Assembly: GCA_024195585.1 (NCBI GenBank) | Contig: SWBL01000165.1 | Location: 1 to 64,000, forward strand | Length of the DNA: 64,000 nucleotides | Source of the DNA: Aureobasidium sp. EXF-3400 | Taxonomy: Eukaryota; Ascomycota; Dothideomycetes; Dothideales; Saccotheciaceae | Reading direction: 5' to 3' | Translations under genes and position numbers: made by a program | The notes under the pieces: model-generated | What the model saw: only the letters and a program-made list of their open reading frames with translations | The model's database searches: none | Told to the model about the DNA's origin: nothing | Shown: positions 35,197 through 46,994 of the stretch, one piece after another | Layout: every line of letters starts with the position of its first letter | How positions within the stretch are numbered: the first letter of the stretch is position 1

Positions 35197-36011
35197 ATGT
35201 TCGCCGCCACCCGCTCGACAATGGCCCTGGGCCTGCGCGGTACGTGAATTTCAATGCCACCGACAGAGACACGCCCCGACTAAGACACCCATGTATAGCC
35301 AAGCCTACCGCTGCCCTCGTTCCCTTCACTCGCGCCGCACCCGTCGCCCTCATCCACAGCTCGTCGACAAAGTCAGCAACCATGGAGAGACCCGGCCTCG
35401 TCAAGGGAAACCCAGGCACCCCGCCACCCATGAAGAAGGGCATGCCCACAAACGTCCCTCTTCCCAGCCAGGAGGGCAAGCAGGGTGTCATGCAATACGC
35501 TTTGTATGTACCTTGATACGAGAAGAGAAGCCGAGTCAGTTGCTGACAGCATACCAACAGGACCACTCTTGATCAAATCGCCAACTGGGCCCGTCAGGGT
35601 TCGCTGTGGCCCATGACCTTCGGTCTCGCCTGCTGCGCCGTCGAGATGATGCACTTGTCCACCCCCCGTTACGATCAAGATCGTATGGGTATTATTTTCC
35701 GTGCCTCGCCCCGTCAATCCGATGTGATGATCGTCGCCGGTACCCTGACCAACAAGATGGCTCCCGCCCTCCGCCAGGTCTACGATCAGATGCCCGACCC
35801 TCGCTGGGTTATCTCCATGGGCTCATGCGCCAACGGTGGCGGTTACTACCACTACTCCTACTCCGTCACCCGCGGCTGTGACCGCATCGTCCCCGTCGAC
35901 ATCTACGTCCCTGGCTGCCCGCCCACCGCCGAAGCCCTCATGTTCGGTATCTTCCAGCTGCAGAAGAAGATGAGACACACCAAGATCACCAGAATGTGGT
36001 ACCGCAAGTAA
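35197..36011 (+). CDS. NDUFS7: Complex I PSST/20 kDa Fe-S subunit (NDUFS7)
   Basis: Exons 35197-35239, 35299-35503 and 35561-36011 give 232 residues. The first about 50 residues form a basic, Ser/Ala-rich mitochondrial presequence ([20 protein letters not shown]). The catalytic core has the cysteines of 4Fe-4S cluster N2: the tandem pair in [11 protein letters not shown], then [15 protein letters not shown] and [11 protein letters not shown]. This subunit passes electrons from N2 to ubiquinone in the inner mitochondrial membrane. It is divergent from TRAPPC2L over under 300 bp. Confidence 0.95.
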
Positions 36012-36748
36012 ACAGTTGGCGACGCTTGTAACAAAATGCTGCTGCTGCTTCTTTGGGTTTCCTTTTTCTATCACATTCATGGGGCGTTTTTATACTTACG
36101 AGAGGCTGAGGCATCATGCTGTAGCGCTTCACATGGGACTTGTGTAAATATCCGACGTTTTTCTTTTTCCTCATTTGGCAATAAATGAAAGCTTCTTTTG
36201 TTATTTGGTATGCTGTCGGTATAGAGTCCTGCTTTTGGACCGAGGTGTGATATGTGTGCTTTGTCACGAGCATTACAGGAATGTCTCAGTATATTGACCG
36301 ATTTTCTATGCGGCTCCATGATCATTCCTGTACACTCACAGGGTCGTGATTTGGCCGTCCATGCTGGACATAGAATCAAGCCCATTCTGAAGCTTGATGG
36401 TGATAGATCGGGAGGACGCTGTTTGCTCTACACTTCCACAATCTGCCGAGTCAAAATGCCTGAGACAAATTTTTAACATTAAATATGTCAGCTGTGCTTG
36501 TTACGTGCAGGTCAAATCCACATGCAAGAATATCATATACATGTCTGAAGAAATAACCCTACGATGTGTATTCGGTATCGCAGACAAAGTGATGGTGGAT
36601 GTGATAGAGGAGTTGAATGCCTAAGGCAGGACAGGGTCTCCTTAAGAACTAGTGACATTTGATATCTCGGTATCTACACTACGAGTGAATTATGTATCAA
36701 GCCATCGCCTAGATCTGCGTTATTGTGCCACCAGAAACATCAAACCTC
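36012..36748. other. Intergenic between convergent NDUFS7 and amine oxidase
   Basis: 3' to 3' spacer, AT-rich, no coding frame or repeat. Confidence 0.5.
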
Positions 36749-39286
36749 CTACACAATGGCATCCGTCTCATAGTATGGATTGTTAGGATCGAAAGGAAAC
36801 TTTCTAACCACCACATCACCCTTATAGCCCCAAAGGTCCACTTCCACAGGACTGTACTCAACAGCACAACTACCTTGTTCTTGTCCGAAGGTCTTTACAG
36901 CACTCACGTTACCGCCTCCATAGTCGATACGGACCTGATTGACAGTCTGTCGACTCGGGTCACCGTCGAGATAGTTCAGAGGTGAGAAGGAAAGACCCGC
37001 ATGAGCAGTCGAGAAGACTGTGTTGGGCAGATCGCCAGTGTGAGGGATATGATGCATACCTAGATTCAGCCAAAGGACAAGATCGGTCTGAGTAAGATTC
37101 TCGCCGTTGAAGAAGGCGTCGAAGTTGATGGGTGGGTCGTGCACATCTTGATTGTTGTAGGCGTGGGCGGCTCGAGGCTCTGTATCATGTTGCTTGGTGA
37201 CCTGGATGTCGTGGTTTGCCCAGCGAGCTGCATTGGCCAAGTTGCTAGAGTCTTCGACTGTAAGGTGGATGGCTCCGAGAGAGGGAGAGATGCGATAACC
37301 TCGGTACTCTCCGTACTTGTTTACTGCATCTTTGTTGATCACGCTGTACTGGGTTGCACTATTGGCCCCCCAGAACAAACGACTCGCGTCCTCCGTTTCG
37401 ATGTAGGATTTTTCGAGCTTCATCGTATTACGTGCTTTGCCGTTCGACCATGGATAAGTCGCCGAGACGGGTATCTGATTCACCACGGCGACCGTATTGT
37501 TGGTGCCTTGGATATCAAAGTCTGCTTTGAAGTTCAAGACATGATCGTGCATGCTGCCCGAGAGGTTGTCATGAATCTTGTAACCATATTCTTCGTTGTT
37601 GGCGTAGTAAGCGCTCTGTATGTATCCTGAAGCACGAACTTCGACGTTGATGCTACCATCTGCAGCAAGGTTAGCTTTGCTATTCTGAGCTGCTTATGTC
37701 GACAGAGGCCTACCCATGTAGAAGGAATATGAAAACATATAGTCGTAATTTCCAACTGTACTGACAGACCTGATAGTGAAGTAGGTGTTCTTGGTCACAC
37801 TGACATAATCTGAGGTGCTGTGTCGTTGGAGAGGATAATCAGCAGTGTACTCAAAGAGGCACAGACTGTTCAGGTGTGTGTGCGTTGTCTCCGACACGTA
37901 GAAAGAGGTGTTAAGATAAGTAGCGTACGCCGGACAGTCATAGCCTTTGACAAGCTCGAAGGCGTAAGGACCAAATCCATAATAACTGTCCAGATAGGCA
38001 GTGCCGCTTTGAACAGGATCTTGTCCAGCGTAGTGAGCTAGAGCTTCTTGAAGACCTAGTTCATACAAAACCCTTTCGCCTTTGTAGCGGATGTCCCATA
38101 GACTGAGACCTGTATCGCGCTGGTAGCCGACAAAGAAGGAAAAGTCCATCCATTGAATCCACTTGCTCTCGGCATCGACTGCAAATCTAGCACCATTGGG
38201 AGTGATAGATGCAGGTGGGTGGGCGGTGTCCAGTGGAAGTACAGGTCCAATCTGGTCAGTCCGAGCCCAGTCACCCTCGACATTGGCTCCCAGCTTAACG
38301 AATCCAGGTGTATAGTATGCAGATCTGAATGCTTCGGTAGTCTCATAGAACACACCGTTATAGTACCAGCCCTCTAGTTTCCACTGACTAGGGTCACGAC
38401 CAGTCACATCACTTCTGAAGTAGAGACCAAGCGGCAGAAGTGTCTGGGCATCAAAATCGTCGACCGTGTTAGACCAGAAAGCATCCCAACGAACAACGCG
38501 TCCGTCATCTTGCCAAAGTGGGTCAATGCCCCAAATGGAAAGAGTGTCGTTATCAAGGCCAAGAGCCGTTCCTCCCCAAAGGTCGAGTGTGATATCTGAG
38601 ATGGTAGCACTGATCTTGTATATCCAATGGGAGTAGAGTGTGTCGTCAGCATCGGCATCAAGGTTACGTACACGACCAGCTGTTTTGCGCGTGTAAGGAT
38701 ATTCCAGAGGTTCCCACCTGGTTGTACCGTTCTTGACACCAAAAGATTCGATCGGACCGACCAGAATATCCTCGTAGTAGGGTTCCTCACAAGCTCGATG
38801 GTCCAGCACAACGTGAGCATATCGGTCAGGGACCGGTCCTGCGTTATCGAGATAGTCTAAGACGTCTGTCTTGTTTGGATGCATTAGCTCGACCAAAAGA
38901 CTTGAGCATGGTTAGCAAGAAAAACAGGCTATGGCTCAAGTGGCGTACATGGTGTTGTCCCATTCACCAGCTTCATCACTGACTGTGAGATTGAACTCTG
39001 GCTGAGTGAACAACCACCGGGTGGCAGAAGCGGCTTCAACATCCGTCAAGCCTCCCCAGACGTTGACCTTTGGGGCCAACACCTGGGTGTAGTTGTTATC
39101 CGAACACGAGGTGACAGCCGGTTGTGCTGATGTCCCATTTGACCAGCGTTTTCCAACTCTCGACGCAGCTTTTCTTGCCCTGCTCTGACGGACCCATGCG
39201 GCTTTCGGATCGGGACTGGGAGCCGACAAAACGTCGTTGGCGTGGAGAACGAAACCAACCAGCAGAAGACTCATTGAAAACTTCAT
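36749..39286 (-). CDS. Secreted copper amine oxidase
   Basis: Exons in coding order 39286-38949, 38900-37714 and 37659-36749 give 811 residues. The start MKFSMSLLLVGFVLHANDVL is a signal peptide. The topaquinone motif is GNYDY with Tyr498 the cofactor precursor; the catalytic base is about Asp417 (YLDSYYGFG). Copper ligands are His546 and His548 (MHDHVLNF) and a third His in LGMHHIPHTGDLP. Such enzymes oxidise primary amines to aldehydes, ammonia and H2O2, supplying nitrogen. Several NxS/T sites (NGT, NYT, NLT) fit passage through the secretory route. An upstream in-frame ATG at 39358 would bury the signal peptide, so 39286 is preferred. Confidence 0.93.
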
Positions 39287-40593
39287 GATGTATAGGTGAT
39301 CTTGCAGAGACTCGCAATCATGAGACCTACCTCTCCGCTTTATAGTCGACATTGTCATGCTACTCTTATCTTTTGCCCAGCCTGTACATCTTGGCCAGGA
39401 GCGGTATGCATCAACTTAGTCCGAAAGCCATAAAGAAATGGACGCCAGCCGCATGGAGCTGCTGTATTGAGGAGTCTGTCAGTGTGGCTACTGCGAGGGG
39501 TCGCCTATCTGTCGCCTATCTCTAGCCTACAGATAGGCCTGCATTGGGCGATGTTTGTAGCCATTAATAAAGTGGCAGAAGCTCACAGTGGCAGCTCTTG
39601 GCATCAAGGGACCGGTTCAAGTCGTACTCGGAGGATGAAGACATGTCAAGACAAGTTCACAACCGTGTGTCGGGGACGCACAGAGTATGCTGTTGAGACG
39701 CGCTGCAATCGGGTTATGCCCGGATATCGGAGGATTGATGCCCGGACGCTGAGGTCGAAGACAGCTGAAGTGCCAGGAGCCGATGCAACAAGGTGCAGGT
39801 TGGTAGTGCAGTAAAGGCCGTCGTCCTTGACAGAGATAAGAGAGATAAGAGAGCTGGAATGACAGCATCAACAGTGACGGACCAACAGGCTTTTGTTGGA
39901 AACAGATTGAAATCACGACAGGCGCGGGAGATGAATATTGCATAGGGCGTGTTGAGCTTGTGGCGGGCATAGCACAAGAAGTCGGCTGCGAGAGCAGGAA
40001 CCAGAGCGGGGCTAGTGTAAGTGGCGTATGCCGTGTGGATATGTGGCTTTACCAAAGGGGTCGATCGCTGCAAGCGCAAGGGTCTGCACCGTGTGGTCTG
40101 GAAGTGGTGGATCAAAAAGTCCGGGGCGATCGAGGGAACTGGATGGATGTTGTGAGGCGGATGCATGACAGATGTCATAATTATCGCAAGCAAAGGAAGA
40201 CGAGCAGGACAGAAAAGACAACGAGATGAAAGCTGCAACAATCAGAGATAGAAAAAAAACCAATCAATCTAAATTGATGTTCGTGGCGGCAAGGATTTTG
40301 GCTGTCCCTTGTGCTTGGGTTTAGAGTATGATGCCAAATAAAGCGAGCGGAACAGGGAGCTTTCTTTGGCTGTGTCTGATGTCGTCGTCTGCAGCCTGTC
40401 GTAACTTGCAGATGAATGGACCTTTTGGTTTGCTCTGGCTAAGGCACCGTAATCGCACTCGCCACGGAATTTTTACCCACTTGGCCTTGTGCTCCCTTCT
40501 CTTCTCCGACCCCCGTCTGTCCGTTGGTCCTACACGTCGTCCAGTGTCGCATATGCAGCTGCCCAGTCCACACTCGACCGTGTCTCTATCGCC
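39287..40593. other. Intergenic upstream of amine oxidase and unknown protein
   Basis: 1.3-kb divergent region. A small direct duplication agagataag lies at 39832-39849. A 175-codon minus ORF (39714-40241) is Ser/Leu/Ala-rich without family resemblance and was not accepted. An open frame without ATG runs into 40594. Confidence 0.5.
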
Positions 40594-43089
40594 ATGCCAC
40601 TATGGCCCTTTGGGAGGAAGAAGCAGCGACGTCTGAGCGCATCGACGACCGGAACGACAACGTCTCCAACTGCTGCCACAAGAGCACCAGCGCCAACAAC
40701 AACACGCCAACCAGCACAACAACAACAACACGAGCAGCAACAGACTCAAGCCCGCCCTGCACATGTTTCAGATACCCCGGCACAGGCCATCGCTCGCCCG
40801 CCCAATGACAGCTCCACCCACATAATTACCCCAAACGTCCTCGAGCGTCAGGGAAGCGTGCAGCACGACTTAACGGCCCTTCCTGAATTGTCCGAACTCG
40901 AGCAGAGCCCCCATCTCAGGCCTGCAAATGTCATCAAGCCCGTCCACCCCTACACCCTCGACCGCCCATCCTCTGCCCGCTCACGCTCCCACACCCTTGC
41001 CCTTCCTGCATCGCATGACAAGCAAGCCCCAGGTCGCCGTCTCTCAAACAAGAGAAAAAAGGACCAGGCTCTGCGCGAAGAAGAGATTCGTCAAATGAGT
41101 GCTCCCATGCAGATCCCAAAGAGGCCTGCTGCCAATTCTGGCCATGACCTGCTCCGCCGCGACAGCAAAAAGGCTCGCAGGACCCTTACCAAACGCCCTG
41201 CTGACGACTCCCGTTCCTCCAATGTCTCTCTACCGCTGCCGGAGTCAATCCACTCCAACAGGTCGCACATGTCGGAGCAGCGCGCTTGGGAGATTGGCGG
41301 CATGTCTATCCTCAACCCACGCCCTACCGTCCGTGTCTCGGGTACCTTTACTAGTCCGCCCTCGCCTTTTGGAAAACGTGCAGAGAAAATGGGCAAGCTG
41401 CCAGAGCTTGCTCGTGCATCAAGTGGAAGGAAAGATCGAAGGAAGGTCGCCGATCTGGCCGACGACCTCAATTCTACCGAGCTGCGTATTCTCATGGAGC
41501 GTGACCAGCGAAGAAAGGAGCAAAAGGCCTCGGAGCAACACGAGCGTCTGGATCGCAAGTTGCGCAGGCGGGCAGAAAAACAGCGCGAAGAAGACGAACG
41601 TAGAGCTCGTGATGCTCGCTTGAATGCAACTCCCCCCACCGCCATCCATCCTGCCTTCCGCGAACAACAGCCTGATGCTGAATTCATTACATCCACCTCG
41701 CTCACAAAGCAGGGCAAACAACCAATCCCCGAGATGCAAGAGACTCCCATCAAGGGAGGTACCTATCTACGGTACCCGCCGCGCGAAGACATACCCCAGA
41801 ATCCATTTGTAGACCCAGAGCCTGACAACCCTTTCACTGCTGCAGGCGCAGAATGGTCCCCCATCCACACTCCGCTCGACGAGCCAGTCTTGCAAACCGC
41901 GAGAGCCGTCAGACTGTCTGCCGGTCACATGTCCCCTCCTGCTTCTCCAGTACCAATTATCCAGCGCGAAACCCAGCCGTCACCCAGCTTGCCTGAAGCT
42001 TCTTATCCTCAATCACAGAGAACTTCTAGCCACCCCGCCAGCTCTTTTGAATCAAGTCGACGCAGACCTTCTGAGAGCGGCAGTCGGCGCGTAGGACCTA
42101 GCGCCTGGACAAACATCTTCCGTCGGGGTCTCGGTTCAAACCGCACATCAGAGGACAAGCCCCCATCCGAATTCTCCTTTGTCAATACTTCACGAGAGTC
42201 CATGTCTAAGCAGCCCATACCAGCTCACCTGATAGGACCGCCCTCATCGCGTCAAGCTGGCTTTCCCACTCGTACTCAGAGCAAATTCCGCGAGGACCTT
42301 CCTGAACTACCAATCTCTCCTCCAGCATCTCGCGTCCAGTCGCCTGAGCTGAGCGTGATCACAGCTGGAGTTGTGGCCGCAAGACGTGCCAAACATTCTG
42401 CTGATACGCAGCCGAAGATGGCAGATCAGCCTGGTCTGATTCGAAATGACTCACCCGCTATCTTTGAAGATGAAGAATCAACAATTCTGTCTCAATCATA
42501 TGGCTCGGTGGATTCAGAGGGCAGCTGGATTAGTGGACGTTTGGGAAAACGTACATCTCACACATCACATCCTCACAGTAGCTTGGGCTCCCTTAGAAAG
42601 GCGAAGCCCGAGTTTAGTGGAAGTTTTGATAGACTTCCCGTACCAGAACATGAATTTTTCGCTGCCTTGACACCAGACAACGGCAGCCGTCGTGCATCAG
42701 CAGAACACGCCATCGAAACAACACCGACAGCAGAGCCTTCCCCTGAAGAGGCTGCACCACTCAGACAGGCTACAGCACGTCGTAGACCGACGGTTGTACA
42801 CAACGACCCCCGCTTCAAGTCTCGCGAGGGGCTTCTTACAGAATATCAAGCAGCAGAGCCCGTGACTCCATCTCGCGAAGGCAGTCTGAGCGGCGAGTCG
42901 ATTGAGCACTCGCCGGTGGAGTTGCACAAAGCGCAGAGCGTCAACTATGGTCGAATGCATGGCCACGGCAAAACTCTCAGCGCAGGCAGCGCTAAAATGC
43001 TCGAAATTGCACCGAAAAGAAGCAAGAGTGTTTCAACTCTTCTTACTCAAACCAGTCCTCGCTCGTCGCCTCGGATCCCGCAAGAGTAA
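40594..43089 (+). CDS. Large disordered protein, function unknown
   Basis: A single exon of 831 residues beginning MPLWPFGRKKQRRLSAST. Not recognised. It is mostly disordered, rich in Ser, Pro, Arg and Gln, with a short Gln/Thr run (about 25-55), basic patches (NKRKKDQALREEEIRQM) and one clearly charged coiled-coil segment around residues 300-345 (KASEQHERLDRKLRRRAEKQ). Scattered short motifs look conserved (WEIGGMSILNPRPTVRVSG; TYLRYPPREDIPQNPF; SAWTNIFRRGLG). The basic N-terminal cap suggests a membrane- or nucleic-acid-associated scaffold, but this is a guess. The ATG is the first in a frame that is open but ATG-less upstream. Confidence 0.8.
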   Translation: MPLWPFGRKKQRRLSASTTGTTTSPTAATRAPAPTTTRQPAQQQQHEQQQTQARPAHVSDTPAQAIARPPNDSSTHIITPNVLERQGSVQHDLTALPELSELEQSPHLRPANVIKPVHPYTLDRPSSARSRSHTLALPASHDKQAPGRRLSNKRKKDQALREEEIRQMSAPMQIPKRPAANSGHDLLRRDSKKARRTLTKRPADDSRSSNVSLPLPESIHSNRSHMSEQRAWEIGGMSILNPRPTVRVSGTFTSPPSPFGKRAEKMGKLPELARASSGRKDRRKVADLADDLNSTELRILMERDQRRKEQKASEQHERLDRKLRRRAEKQREEDERRARDARLNATPPTAIHPAFREQQPDAEFITSTSLTKQGKQPIPEMQETPIKGGTYLRYPPREDIPQNPFVDPEPDNPFTAAGAEWSPIHTPLDEPVLQTARAVRLSAGHMSPPASPVPIIQRETQPSPSLPEASYPQSQRTSSHPASSFESSRRRPSESGSRRVGPSAWTNIFRRGLGSNRTSEDKPPSEFSFVNTSRESMSKQPIPAHLIGPPSSRQAGFPTRTQSKFREDLPELPISPPASRVQSPELSVITAGVVAARRAKHSADTQPKMADQPGLIRNDSPAIFEDEESTILSQSYGSVDSEGSWISGRLGKRTSHTSHPHSSLGSLRKAKPEFSGSFDRLPVPEHEFFAALTPDNGSRRASAEHAIETTPTAEPSPEEAAPLRQATARRRPTVVHNDPRFKSREGLLTEYQAAEPVTPSREGSLSGESIEHSPVELHKAQSVNYGRMHGHGKTLSAGSAKMLEIAPKRSKSVSTLLTQTSPRSSPRIPQE

Positions 43090-43772
43090 GAGGCTTTTCT
43101 TTCACACCATCCTTTAGACCATCTCATTTGTTTTTGGAGCGCCAGATGATGATGATTACATATGGCATCAAGTCGCGTTGTTGTTGCAATTTCGTCTTAT
43201 CACTCCCATTCACAGTTTGGAGATGTTTTGATACCCTATTTGAATTGCTGGCATGAATTTAAGAGCAATGGTTTTGGCTCTGTGCATGGTTTTGAGAGCA
43301 GATTTGACGCAGCTAAGGCCATGGCGGGATGCCATGGCTAGCAGCGAATGTACAGTATAGTAGATGTCACAGAAGAAATACAGCATAAGACAGCTACAAA
43401 AAGCGATGTTTCCGTTTGTTCAAACCAACTAGGAGTTCTCACTGATTTCCCAATAACAATGTGGTCGACTGTTTGCAGCATTCTTTGTCATGCTTCTGGC
43501 ACTTGGTGGAAAGCGCAATGACGAAGCAAGACTAGTGAGGCTGTTCGAATACAAGAAGCACGAGGTGCTAGAAGTATCGCGAAGTTGGTCAGTGATGTTA
43601 TGTGAGCAGCGATGGAAGATGGATTGCACGATTGGGTGGTTGTAAATCAGGACGGCTTGTTCCGGCCGAAGGCGGCGGAGGGGCTGTTGCTTCTGCTTAC
43701 TCAAGCATTCGGGGTCGTCATTGTTCAACAGTTGATTAGGAGATTCAGGCACTTACACACCATAACAAGCTC
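43090..43772. other. Intergenic upstream of thioredoxin
   Basis: Leader and promoter of the thioredoxin gene; only shadow ORFs. No site named. Confidence 0.5.
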
Positions 43773-44493
43773 ATGTCCCTTGCCTCAGTCCGCCGCAACC
43801 TTCTTCGCACCGCCGCAAGAAACACTTCGACCTTCACCGTCGCCAGAACTGCAACCAGACCCGCTGCTCTTTCGCAACACCTCGTCAAGCCCGCTTTCTT
43901 CAAGCCCGCCGCAACCAGATCTTTCACCGCTTCAATGGCTTCTTCCGGTGTTCACAACCTCCAGGCGTGAGTAGCCTCTCTCTGTCGCTGTCCAGCTCCG
44001 GTTTCGTCAAAGGTTGCGCATATGGCGACGCTGCAGCCTTATGCGCCCTGCCACGCAAACGAAGCTTGGGAGAAAACCAGCGAAGCTGTACATACAAGAA
44101 CCACAACTGACAGATACAACAGCAAGGCCGACTTCGATGCCGCTCGCGCTGAGACCGGCACCCTGATGGTCGTCGACTTCTTCGCTACCTGGTGTGGTCC
44201 CTGCAAGGCCATCGCCCCTCAGGTCGTCAAGTGAGTCTTGCCCAAAACCACGTCCGCTTTCTTTGTCGAAACAACACAAGCTAATTGTGCCTTTCACCAA
44301 AAATAGGATGTCCTCGACCTACCCCAGCGCCCGCTTCTACAAGATCGATGTCGACGAGGTTCCCGAGGTCGCCCAGGAGCTCAGCATCCGCGCCATGCCC
44401 ACTTTCGTCCTCTTCAAGGACGGCCAGGAGGTCGCTACCGTTGTTGGTGCCAACCCCACTGCCCTCGAGGCCGCTATCAAGCAGCACGTGTAA
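43773..44493 (+). CDS. Thioredoxin with mitochondrial presequence
   Basis: Exons 43773-43966, 44123-44230 and 44307-44493 give 162 residues. The domain (about 58-162) has [18 protein letters not shown] with redox Cys89 and Cys92, and the cis-Pro loop [14 protein letters not shown]. The first 54 residues are a basic, acid-free targeting sequence ([20 protein letters not shown]). A second in-frame ATG at 43935 ([11 protein letters not shown]) would give a cytosolic form of standard length. The first intron's acceptor is taken as caacag at 44122; an alternative AG at 44113 would add three residues. Confidence 0.9.
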
Positions 44494-45018
44494 ATTTTGT
44501 TCTCTCTTCATGAACTTTTCATCCTTATAGCCTAATGAGAAACAAAATACACGCATGAATCTTTTTTTCTTTTTTGTCTTTTTCTTCTTCTTTACACGCC
44601 CAGGTCATCTCGTTGCTGGGCCTGCTATTGCACCATCTCATGTTTCGAAGAAATGAGTGTATCAGCTTGATCTCTTTATTTCCGAAGGACTGTCACATCA
44701 TGCGTACTCATAGACGAGCAATACAATCTGTTGCATCGTATAGTCCTCTCCAAAGATTTCACCAGCTCCCTCTTGTGACATTATATTCTGCTGATACAAG
44801 CACATGGTAAGCTCGATTGTTCTATACCTTACACGAGCCACAAGATAAGTTGAAACGACATACGGCAAGGTCGTGGAATTGTTTTTAGGATAGTGTACAG
44901 TTAAGGTGTACTTTCTGGCATATCTCGTTATATGTGCATGTTACTTCCTTTGGCATCACTTCATTAGATTCTTGTCTAAATTTCCTCATCGAAATCATCC
45001 GTCTGCAATCCTGCGTCA
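44494..45018. other. Intergenic between convergent thioredoxin and F-box genes
   Basis: T-rich 3' flank of the thioredoxin gene (poly-pyrimidine near 44562-44592). No coding frame. Confidence 0.5.
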
Positions 45019-46512
45019 CTAGTCAAGACCGTAGGAAAGGTTGAAATGAGTACCTTCGACTGGTATGTTGCACTCAATCCCTCCTTCCTTGAGTGTCCTC
45101 GCACAATGGTTCAGTGCCAACTTCCAATCCACCTCTGCTTGGTCCATGGCTTGGATGCTCGGCATGTTGTCAACACCGACATCCACAGTCTTGAGGTTTG
45201 GCAAGCTTTTGTACTCTTCAGCCAGCACTTGAAGATGTTTTGCAAAACGCTTGTCTGCCCTCCGCAAATAGAGATCATCAATCGAAGTGGGCAGTAAAGC
45301 GGTGAAAGACGGATCCGACTCCGATGTTGGAGGGAACAGAAATTCCATGTTGATTTCTACTGTTCTGAGACGGGTGAAAGAACGAAGGTCGAAGATCTCG
45401 GCGTGTGTTATGTCGTCAAGTTCGGGACTTGTCTTTGGCATGCAAATCTGCAGTTCTTCCAAGGTTTCAGAACTCGGGGCAAGGCACTTCAGCAAGGCGT
45501 CCAGATTGCAATCCATGGCGTCTACGGCCATATATGGCGGTAGTGTGATGTGAAGTGATCTTAAACTTCCGCAGGATCTGACGATGGACCGCATATCTAT
45601 ATCGAGAACATAGCATTTTTCGAGCGTGAGATCACGGATGTGTTTTAGCGGCAAACGGAATGAAGTTTCACCCTCGAAAGATATGGACCCGTCATGGATG
45701 CACAGAGATTCGAGAGATGAAATGCAGGCGATGTTTTTCAGGCATTCAAGATCTCTGGGCTCCTTACCTCCACTTAGAGTCAGTACGCGCAGCCGAGAAA
45801 AGAATGGCAGCTCGATCGTGGAGGATACTTGCGCGACTGTGAAGACTCTGATCTGCTGTCCGTCCTCGTTCTGTATCTCTTCTCTCCATGACCCTGCGTC
45901 CACTACACCATGAAAAAGCAATCCCACGAAACATCCGATGTTTCTGTCAGAAACACACATATCAAGCTTGCCAAGGCTCGGACATAGCGCGAGCAACAAG
46001 GCGACCTCTGCATCTGGGTAGATCCCGCGCCTGCGCAAACCATGTTGCCAGTCACTTTGCCATACGCAGTCACGATGCAACCGCGCCTTGTCAAGGGGTA
46101 AAGATTTGTAGAAGGCGCAGATCTTTCTGCTGGCTTTGATGAACAGATCACCAAGCGGACAATATTGCTTGATGTTCGGGGGATCTATGCAGTCTGCCAG
46201 CCTCAAGTACTCTACCTTGGCTGCCAGATCTGGTCTGTAAATCAAGGTCCGTAGAAACAGTTGAAGCCTTGTGTAGTCTTCTGCTTCGCTACATTTGAGC
46301 CGGCTGTAGTCTTCTTCTTCTTCGTCCTCCATGTACGTTCGATACAGCAGAGGCTCGGCGAATGCGCGAAAGATTCTGGACGCCCGACACACCGATGCGA
46401 GCGTTGTGGATATTTGTCTGTAGTCCTCGAACTCTTTTCTGTGCGTGAGGGCGGCCAGATCCGGTAGACTCTGTAATATGTACAAGTGTATCTCATCGGG
46501 TAGTTGAATCAT
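45019..46512 (-). CDS. F-box protein with LRR-like C-terminus
   Basis: A single exon of 497 residues. The start MIQLPDEIHLYILQSLPDLA and ISTTLASVCRASRIFRAFAE form an F-box (about 1-55), the part that binds Skp1 in SCF ubiquitin ligases. The rest has irregular leucine-rich units (SRLRVLTLSGGKEP, LESLCIHDGSISFEG, IRDLTLEKCYVLD, SLRSLHITLP), likely the substrate-recognition surface. Such F-box/LRR-like proteins are numerous and fast evolving in filamentous fungi; the target is unknown. A short acidic insert (EDEEEEDYSRL) lies near residue 62. Confidence 0.8.
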   Translation of the reverse strand: MIQLPDEIHLYILQSLPDLAALTHRKEFEDYRQISTTLASVCRASRIFRAFAEPLLYRTYMEDEEEEDYSRLKCSEAEDYTRLQLFLRTLIYRPDLAAKVEYLRLADCIDPPNIKQYCPLGDLFIKASRKICAFYKSLPLDKARLHRDCVWQSDWQHGLRRRGIYPDAEVALLLALCPSLGKLDMCVSDRNIGCFVGLLFHGVVDAGSWREEIQNEDGQQIRVFTVAQVSSTIELPFFSRLRVLTLSGGKEPRDLECLKNIACISSLESLCIHDGSISFEGETSFRLPLKHIRDLTLEKCYVLDIDMRSIVRSCGSLRSLHITLPPYMAVDAMDCNLDALLKCLAPSSETLEELQICMPKTSPELDDITHAEIFDLRSFTRLRTVEINMEFLFPPTSESDPSFTALLPTSIDDLYLRRADKRFAKHLQVLAEEYKSLPNLKTVDVGVDNMPSIQAMDQAEVDWKLALNHCARTLKEGGIECNIPVEGTHFNLSYGLD

Positions 46513-46994
46513 TTTTCAATGGCTATGATGGTTTCATGTTGTTGTCGAGAAAGAAGTGTGATGGGGCAGCGAAGCGATGAACCTCACATCGGGTCCACGT
46601 GACATACATTCGATCTACATCGCATTGCAAGTCAATACAACATTTTAACAACTTCAATAGGCGTCGATGAAAATCAGTATGCAACACCGATCCACTCAGC
46701 TATCAAGACCATGAGAATTGACCATGCTATTATGAGATAGCTTGGCTGACGAATGAGGAAATAGCAAGCGCGAGGTGGACTGTGCCAACCAACGTCAATC
46801 CGCAGCACAAGCACGCCATCACCGAACCTGTTCAACTAATATCGCGGCTAAAATGCAGGAACGCATGACCGACCTTGTCATGCCGACCAATCGTGCCTAC
46901 TCTGCCTCAGGCGGCTGACTCACATACTTTCCACCTCTTCCACCTGTACAAGGAAGCCACGTCTGTCAGAAAGCCATCGTCCATTTCAGTCATC
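46513..46994. other. Intergenic, F-box/aldo-keto reductase divergent region
   Basis: An open frame without ATG precedes the reductase start. No site named. Confidence 0.5.

Noticed and set aside
39714..40241. 175-codon minus-strand ORF in the amine oxidase promoter
   Set aside because: Biased Ser/Leu/Ala/Pro make-up, no motif, and no supporting splice or start context.
41091..41753. 220-codon minus-strand ORF
   Set aside because: Antisense shadow of the 831-residue protein; Ser/Arg-rich by reverse reading of its codons.
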